Source: Nematostella vectensis
Lineage: Eukaryota > Cnidaria > Anthozoa > Actiniaria > Edwardsiidae
NCBI RefSeq assembly: GCF_932526225.1
Contig: NC_064034.1
Location: 20,604,747-20,668,746, forward strand
DNA length: 64,000 bases
Reading direction: 5' to 3'
Part shown: positions 47,301 to 64,000 of the stretch, one piece after another
Position numbering within the stretch: position 1 is the stretch's first letter
Layout of the letters: each line of letters opens with the position of its first letter
Program-made: the position numbers and the translations under genes
The notes under the pieces: generated by a model
Database searches by the model: none
What the model saw: only the letters and a program-made list of their open reading frames with translations
What the model was told of the DNA's origin: nothing

Positions 47301-48776
47301 TGGAAAAGTTTACTGCGATACAGCGGATGTAGACTTGTCTGAAATGCTGTCAAATGCAGTCAGTTGTTGGCAATTGTCATTAGAAATATTCCCATTTAAA
47401 GTGGAAAGTAGACCACTTGGATATTTGGAGAATCGTCTGCAAGCAGTTTGTCTTTCGGCACGCATTACACAGTATAAATAAAGTCATCTATCGGTATTTT
47501 TATTCCCCAGCTGGAGAAGGCATGCCAAAGCCGGTCTTCGGCTGATAGCAATCGCGAATCATTTGGGCCCGATGCCTAACTTGTGATATTTTATACCTAC
47601 GTTGATTAATTGTTCGCCTCTTGCTATTGTCACCTCTTCAAATGTTTCGAATTTTTGTAAAAATTGCCCGTCTAGTGACAAAAATAGAATAAATTATCGT
47701 TTGAATTAATTTCGAGGAGTTACCTTTCTAAAACATCAGCGTGACTGTATCTGCGAGGGGAAGTGTTTGCCAAAGCTCTTTCTTCTAATGCGTTATTTCT
47801 GAGAGCAAAACACACAAAAATTGAGAATATTCATTATGACTCTTGAATTTTTACAATTCTAAAGTCACGGATCAGTAATTAAACACTTTTCTAATTTTAA
47901 AAACAATAAAGATAACATAATGTTGAGCTCACAAAAGACTTCATTCTAGAACCTTTTTTCGAACTCAAATCATCTTCCAGAGCGCGTGACTTTCGAAAGT
48001 TTCAACACACGAAGAACCTGGAAGTTACTGACGCGAGAAGAGTGTCATTCCATTCTAAATGTCATTTTAATAGTTACGACACTTCAGCTAAAAATATATC
48101 ACAAATTAAAATTATGTAAGCGATTTTCAGTTAATTCAGATTGTTACCATTTCACCTCAACAACACAATTCAGTTCTAACCCTTAAGAGAGCATGAAATT
48201 TTAAGTAGTCTATAAGCCATTTTACACGTCTGATATACCAGCTGGTTCGGGATTATTCCCTGCTAACATCCAGCATGATTCTAAATAATTTCTCTTTGTT
48301 AAACAGCCAAAACAATAAGTCAATTAGCGAGAATAACAAGCTAAAACTGGCCTAAACTAAGTCCTTACCTCCTTAGGATAACATCAGCTCTGCTAAAGCT
48401 GGTAGGACGGGACCTTTCCCCTCGCACTGGAGTTCTAAGGGAAGAAAACAATTATTAATATTTCACCGAATTTCGGCCAACTTCCTGCTAAGGTCGTGTG
48501 ACTAGTATAACCAAATCTTGGCGATGTTATCTAAAACCCTCATAACGAAATCGGACAAAGTTTAAAGCTAGTTTTATGCGCGCAGTATTTTCTAACAGGC
48601 GGACCTAGTCTGACAAAAATTCATTCAAACCTGAGTCGGAGTTGTCGGTCCAATTCGTCGGGTCCGAAGGGAGGAGGAGTGAAATTATATTCTCTTCGGA
48701 GTCTCATTCGATACTCCAGATCGGTTCTATACGGGTTACTCGACATCCTCTCGGTTAAAAATTCTACGGAACTCAT
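44348..48776 (-). CDS. Short CM1 (centrosomin N-terminal motif 1) protein, complete
   Basis: Eight exons: 48776-48631, 48434-48369, 47798-47724, 46268-46192, 45762-45725, 45504-45433 and 45052-44348 make seven in phase; with any untranslated exon unseen, the coding sum is 393 codons (392 aa). Residues about 125-158 read GGMSFKDQE then LIQELKKENFDLKLRLYMEQ, the CM1 motif of centrosomin, CDK5RAP2 and myomegalin that binds gamma-tubulin complexes; the ENF core is intact. A coiled coil follows (ETDLTEALDELSDALEREKD), then an acidic/Ser-Pro linker, a Lys-rich region and a tail with SKFLCCCGSK, three adjacent cysteines that look like a palmitoylation site. The N terminus repeats a short ADVILR/ADVLER motif ahead of basic splice-linked segments. 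It is far shorter than CDK5RAP2-type proteins, so it is a distinct CM1 protein, perhaps membrane-tethered. Microtubule nucleation role is inferred from CM1. Confidence 0.8.
46880..47000. repeat. T-rich tandem repeat in CM1 gene intron
   Basis: Five imperfect copies of a unit like gagcattttttctcttgttt. Intronic. Confidence 0.75.
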
Positions 48777-51744
48777 ACTCTGTCTAAGTACACTTTAACG
48801 TCGGCTATGAGATGATCCAAAATATCACGAACAACACAGCGCATCTAATTATTCCACAATATTTAGACGCAGTGAGTCACGGTGTCGCTTCATCGATCAA
48901 TATAGTTTGTTATTCATTCCATTTGAATGGCTAGCACCAGCCCCCTATCGAGTCAAACTATGCTTGCAATATAGATACGTGAATTTTCCACTAGAAAACA
49001 GTACCAATCGACTTGCGGCTCAAAACATAGTTTCCTTCCCTCGGTGCTTTGTCTTTCCCTGTGCGATCGTTTCCGTTTCTCGCGGAAATGAGGATGTGCT
49101 TGCGTGACATAAGTATTATCCGATTGGTCTGATTGGTATGTTATTTAAAGCTCTTACAAGCTGCGACATTTGCCGCGCGCGCGATAACCTATAGCCAACA
49201 CCAACTCGCTCTCTCCTTGCCAACACCTTATGTAATGGGTGACTTTGTAGGAAAAAAACGCAACCTAGTGCAGAATACAGTTACTGAACCCTTTTTTTAG
49301 AAGACATTGCCTTGCAAATCTTTGTTAAAACCAAGCCTTTTTTCCAAGCGGATGGGCTAAAAGAAAAATTTGTCTAAGTTGAAAAAAAAAATACAAATAA
49401 AATGGTAGTTGTTATACATTTTGCTTGCGAAACGTGTCTTTTCAACAAATTCGAAAATAAAATAAAGATTTCCTTTTCCTAGGGGTCTATATTTTGTATA
49501 TAGGCAACATTGGTAATCCGTCGAAACAAGATTCGCAATAGATAAACACGAAAGCAAAAATCAACTATAAAGAAACAAAAATCATTTCATCCCATAAACA
49601 TAAAGTAGGAGCGCTGTCATTACTACTAATATTCAAGAGTTTGATTGGAAAATTTGGGATAAGGGCTTCTTCCATCTTTAAAACTTCGCACCATTCCATT
49701 CATGTGACGAAAGCTAACTTTTTTAAGCCCATATTAAGAGGAAAGTTTATAATCCTGGCTTACTAACAGCATTTTGTACTGTAAATTTTCTACAATTTGG
49801 CTCACAAACTTCTATCCAGAATTCTGTTGATAAAACAATTGTACTGATACACTCTTCACGATATGAGAAATATTAAATACAGGAAATACGATTCATTTTC
49901 GCCTGTATTTACATTTTAAGTTCAATCTAATTTGCATTTTCTGAACGTGTTTTAAATTCGTTGCCGGTGGTTTTGTATTGAATGCGATTTCAAAACAACC
50001 AGTTCGATAGTTTGGCCTACGGTAAAGCTGAGATAACGTTTCTTTTCGACACGAAATTTTCGATAAATTCGACAATAATAAATGCAGATATACACGTCGC
50101 GAGATACCCCGTCGGCAAGACTGTTCTTACAGCCGAGCACACGTGAGCATATCAAAAACAAATATTCCTGGGTCGGGCGTTCCTTATACCAGCCATTCCA
50201 GCTTATAAAATAATTTTGGAACGCTAAGCATTAAGCAGTGCTCTTTAGAGCTAGTTTAGAAGTTTTATTCGATTTTTAATTTAAATTAAGCCAGCCCATT
50301 TATTAGCAAAAATTTCAACGTTTGTAGGTTAGGAACCGTTCGGTTCTTTTGCGGGAGGTTGCACGGTTGACATGATTTTCGCAACACAACCAACTAAAAC
50401 AGGTAATTCAAACTAGTTAAACATCTATAATAAATCTTTATCGTGCTAGAGGACAATCAACGATCATGTCTGGAATATTTTCCCGCCTTGTAAGTCGCTA
50501 TCAACACATTCTCTCAAATCGGTATTTTTTGCTAAGTACTTTCGCGCGCGCAATTACATCCCAAACTTTCTGAACATAAAAGATACTTACCTCTATATTA
50601 GCGCAAATTTTTCTTAAATTATGGTTGCAAATCGCGATTATGTATCCTTCTTTCGCTGCAGTGTTCACTGTAAGTCAGTCGTTAACGTCGCTTTCGAACC
50701 TGAATATACACGACTACAAGATCTAGAACAGCTCAATTGTTCTCTCCGCCAATCAGTAAGCGAGGGGAGATCGCTCGCTGTGTTTACGTAAAGGCTAAAT
50801 TTAAATAATACACTGCTAATCCCACAAAGCATCTAGGGGTTTTGTTAGCTCAGACAGCGACGGAAAGAATCACGCTAGGGCATCAAGGAAACATAGGCGG
50901 GAGAGACCATATCCTGCGCGGATTTCCCGAAACATTTCTCGTTCTTTGTGTTTAAGACGGATTTTGAATCTTATTAGATAAGGGACGATTAGCCATATCT
51001 GACAACCGCCTGGGCGCTTGATTTGTTGCTCGGAAACGTATCATGACCTCGAAGTTTGGATGGGTGCAAAAACCTCTTACCCATGAATATAAAAAAGGCT
51101 ATATTGGCTTTATAAATATCGGAGTAATTCGCAGGATAGTAAGTCAATTTCGTGTCCATTCAGTTATTTGTCTCTAGCGACGCAAAGATGGCGTTCAAAC
51201 CGCTACGATTACCTTATTACGGAACGCTTTTTAATGTAGCTGCGTCTATATGGTAATTTCAATTCACGTCTGATTTCACAGAAGAAAAAAAACACATGCG
51301 ATCCCTTGATTTAAAAACTGAAAATAATGTTAAAACTCGGTTTTGATAATGGAAGTGTCGTGACATATGTGACCTCAAAGAACTAAATTTTAGCATGCAT
51401 CTCTTTTTATTTTAGTTTTCTCAGACCACAACGTGACTACGAGAGTAGAGTCTCCATGTGTGCCACTGTTTAGGTACCGATTAACAAGAAATGATAATTT
51501 GACAAATTGCTTCAATAGTCAACCACTGTTCGAACATCGAGAAAAGGAAAGTTACGATGACTAGGGTATGCACATGGCATCGTTTTTGGATTTTCAGGGA
51601 TTTCCAGGCTAAACGTCCACGTAAAAAGGCCCTTTTTATGTATAAAAGATGATTTAAGTTTCCCTAATAGTTTAAGAATACTAATGGTAGAAAAGAACGA
51701 TGAGGCCCACCCACACGATAGCACAATAGGACTCAACATTTGCT
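48777..51744. other. Intergenic, no gene seen
   Basis: Three kilobases of AT-rich sequence between the CM1 gene start and the terminal-exon array. The stretch 48780-49200 should contain the CM1 gene promoter. I found no domain-bearing frame, splice-supported exon or clear transposon. Confidence 0.5.
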
Positions 51745-52282
51745 AAATACCATACCTTACTCAAAATACTTGTGGTAAATCATGCCTTCCCCCCGACTAC
51801 TAAGGGGGATATACCACACACGGCCACAAAACCAAGCTTGCTTGCGGCCAAATACCATACCTTACTCAAAATACTTGTGGTAAATCATGCCTTCCCCCCG
51901 ACTACTAAGGGGGATATACCACACACGGCCACAAAACCAAGCTTGCTGGCGGTCAAATACCATACCTTACTCAAAATACTTGTGGTAAATCATGCCTTCC
52001 CCCCGACTACTAAGGGGGGTATACCACACACGGCCACAAAGCCAGGCTTGCTGGCGGTCAAATACCATACCTTACTCAAAATATTTGTGGTAAATCATGC
52101 CTTCCCCCCGACTACTAAGGGGGATATACCACACACGGCCACAAAACCAAGCTTGCTGGCGGCCAAATACCATACCTTACTCAAAATACTTGTGGTAAAT
52201 CATGCCTTCCCCCCCGACTACTAAGGGGGATATACCACACACGGCCAAAAAACCAAGCTTGCTGGCGGCCAAATACCATACC

Positions 52283-62187
<9,905 letters not shown>

Positions 62188-62443
62188 CTGGAAAAAAAAC
62201 ACCATAGCAATGAGTTTAAAGACACAGTTTATTACTATTCAGGAATGACTCGGGATAACACGTCCTATTCCTTAGTGGTCTATTATTATATTCGGGAATG
62301 ACTTCGAGATAATACGGTCCTATTCCCTAGTGGTCTATCATTATTCGGCGATGACCACCCAAGCCCAATTCGTCAGTAGTTCCTTATTATTTGGGAATGA
62401 TTCAGGGGGGGTGGGTGGGTGGTACTCCATTATATGGGCTTTA
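62188..62443. other. Intronic/intergenic spacer with a 67-bp direct duplication
   Basis: Two imperfect copies of a unit with gggaatgact...gataa.acg.tcctattcc.tagtggtctat lie at about 62240-62345. Nothing coding seen. Confidence 0.5.
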
Positions 62444-64000
62444 CAGGGGCGTGCCGCTGGACAGGGTATGGTTTTTGACCTCTCTGTCCTAAACAGGGTA
62501 TACATTTCAGGCCTCTCTGTCCTGAACAGGGTATACATTTCAGGCCTCTCTGTCCTGAACAGGGTATACATTTCAGGGCTCTCTGTCCTAAACAGGGTAT
62601 ATATTTCAGGGCTCTCTACCCTGAACAGGGTATACATTTCAGGCCTCTCTGTCCTAAACAGGGTATACATTTCAGGCCTCTCTACCCTGAACAGGGTATA
62701 TATTTCAGGTCTCTCTACCCTGAACAGGGTATACATTTCAGGGCTCTCTACCCTGAACAGGGTATACATTTCAGGCCTCTCTGTCCTGAACAGGGTATAC
62801 ATTTCAGGCCTCTCTACCCTGAACAGGGTATATATTTCAGGGCTCTCTACCCTGAACAGGGTATACATTTCAGGCCTCTCTGTCCTAAACAGGGTATACA
62901 TTTCAGGCCTCTCTACCCTAAACAGGGTATACATTTCAGGGCTCTCTGTCCTAAACAGGGTATACATTTCAGGGCTCTCTATCCTGAACAGGGTATACAT
63001 TTCAGGGCTCTCTGTCCTAAACAGGGTATATATTTCAGGGCTCTCTACCCTGAACAGGGTATACATTTCAGGGCTCTCTGTCCTAAACAGGGTATACATT
63101 TCAGGCCTCTCTACCCTAAACAGGGTATATATTTCAGGGCTCTCTGTCCTAAACAGGGTATATATTTCAGGTCTCTCTATCCTGAACAGGGTATACATTT
63201 CAGGACTCTCTGTCCTAAACAGGGTATACATTTCAGGCCTCTCTACCCTGAACAGGGTATATATTTCAGGGCTCTCTGTCCTAAACAGGGTATATATTTC
63301 AGGTCTCTCTATCCTGAACAGGGTATACATTTCAGGACTCTCTGTCCTAAACAGGGTATACATTTCAGGCCTCTCTACCCTGAACAGGGTATATATTTCA
63401 GGGCTCTCTGTCCTAAACAGGGTATATATTTCAGGTCTCTCTATCCTGAACAGGGTATACATTTCAGGGCTCTCTGTCCTAAACAGGGTATACATTTCAG
63501 GGCTCTCTGTCCTAAACAGGGTATACATTTCAGGGCTCTTTGTCCTAAACAGGGTATATATTTCAGGCCTCTCTGTCCTGAACAGGGTATACATTTCAGG
63601 CCTCTCTGTCCTAAACAGGGTATACATTTCAGGCCTCTCTGTCCTGAACAGGGTATACATTTCAGGCCTCACTGTCCTAAACAGGGTACATATTTCAGGC
63701 CTCTCTGTCCTAAACAGGGTATATATTTCAGGCCTCTCTGTCCTGGACAGGGTACATAATTTGAAGCAAGGCTGTCCTAAACAGGGTTCTGATTTGGTTG
63801 CCTTGCTAAAACTCGTAACTGCTGATCCCGCTGGCAATCTGATTGCCTTGCTTGCTCTCAATTGCTAACAGGGTCTTAATATTGAGGGTGTTGTCCTAAA
63901 CAGGATCCTAAAATCAAGGGTGTTGTCCTAAACAGTGTATGGTTTTTCAGAATTTTTGTCCTATACAGGGTCAGGTTTCAAACCCCCCCAGCGGCACCCC
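62444..64000. mobile_element. TIR element filled with a 33-bp satellite
   Basis: The left end CAGGGGCGTGCCGCTGGACA and the right-edge sequence ccccagcggcacccc are inverted copies, suggesting one terminal-inverted-repeat DNA element whose last bases fall at or just past the window end. Between them is the 33-bp array. The subterminal words (acagggtatggttttt, tgtcctaa) are the ones that the array repeats. No transposase is visible, so it is non-autonomous. Confidence 0.65.
62477..63775. repeat. 33-bp satellite, about 39 units
   Basis: Unit: cctaaacagggtatacattt plus caggcctctctgt. Variants are gta/ata (tgtcct versus taccct), gtatac/gtatat and ggcctc/gggctc. Blocks of 3-4 unit variants recur, showing higher-order structure (for example around 63130-63450). 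Open reading on both strands reflects the multiple-of-three unit. Confidence 0.93.

Noticed and set aside
47263-47481. Plus-strand 72-codon frame (MPIPSKRTCLKING start)
   Set aside because: Lies antisense in an intron of the CM1 gene with no domain, partner exon or upstream signal; could be a fragment but not supportable.
51772-52224. 150-codon plus-strand repeat frame
   Set aside because: The 105-bp unit is a multiple of three; the meaningful coding is on the minus strand, where the founder exon lies.
62330-63868. Open frames of 512 codons (plus) and 506 codons (minus) as repeat proteins
   Set aside because: Both exist only because a 33-bp satellite unit without stops is repeated; no start context, splice support or domain, and they lie inside a transposon.

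Overview
This is animal nuclear DNA, most likely from an anthozoan cnidarian such as a sea anemone or coral; the lineage is inferred. It carries intron-rich metazoan genes with GT-AG junctions that phase exactly, an intronless rhodopsin-family GPCR, and dense LTR, non-LTR and DNA transposons, SINE-like and tandem repeats. There are no operons or prokaryotic signals.

Layout. 1-1299: 3' part of a Myb/SANT-like gene (minus) whose frame holds a TGA. 1300-7324: intergenic, with a miniature transposon full of CRE and E-box palindromes. 7325-8884: GPCR with a 14-residue repeat tail, followed by a 73-bp minisatellite to 10062. 11333-16383: a foldback-like palindrome built of tandem repeats, holding a nested Mutator-like element with 9-bp target duplications. 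16604-31142: complete MCM10 (minus, 18 coding exons, 776 aa by my model); its introns hold a 47 x 50-bp array and a young antisense Ty3/gypsy element. 31797-43503: CFAP92-like gene (plus, 20 coding exons, 1267 aa), head-to-head with MCM10. 44348-48776: short CM1 (centrosomin N-terminal motif) protein (minus, 8 exons, 392 aa), tail-to-tail with CFAP92. 52283-62187: 3' part of another minus-strand gene, tentatively CCDC180-like, with a CR1/L2-like retrotransposon in one intron. 62444-64000: left part of a terminal-inverted-repeat element filled by a 33-bp array.

How the genes relate. MCM10 is a replication-fork factor. Its neighbours are a ciliary protein (CFAP92), a gamma-tubulin-type centrosome motif protein and a possible ciliary coiled-coil protein, so the right half looks like a cilium/centrosome neighbourhood with two divergent or convergent gene pairs.

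Main discovery. Four tandem arrays are anchored on exon boundaries. The MCM10 intron-14 array repeats its own 5' splice site 47 times; the CFAP92 exon-6 acceptor and the acceptor of the penultimate exon of the CCDC180-like gene are multiplied just upstream of the real ones; and the terminal exon of the CCDC180-like gene is itself the founder of a 105-bp array. All exon models were made by eye from splice consensus, frame continuity and recalled family features; no alignment or expression data were available.
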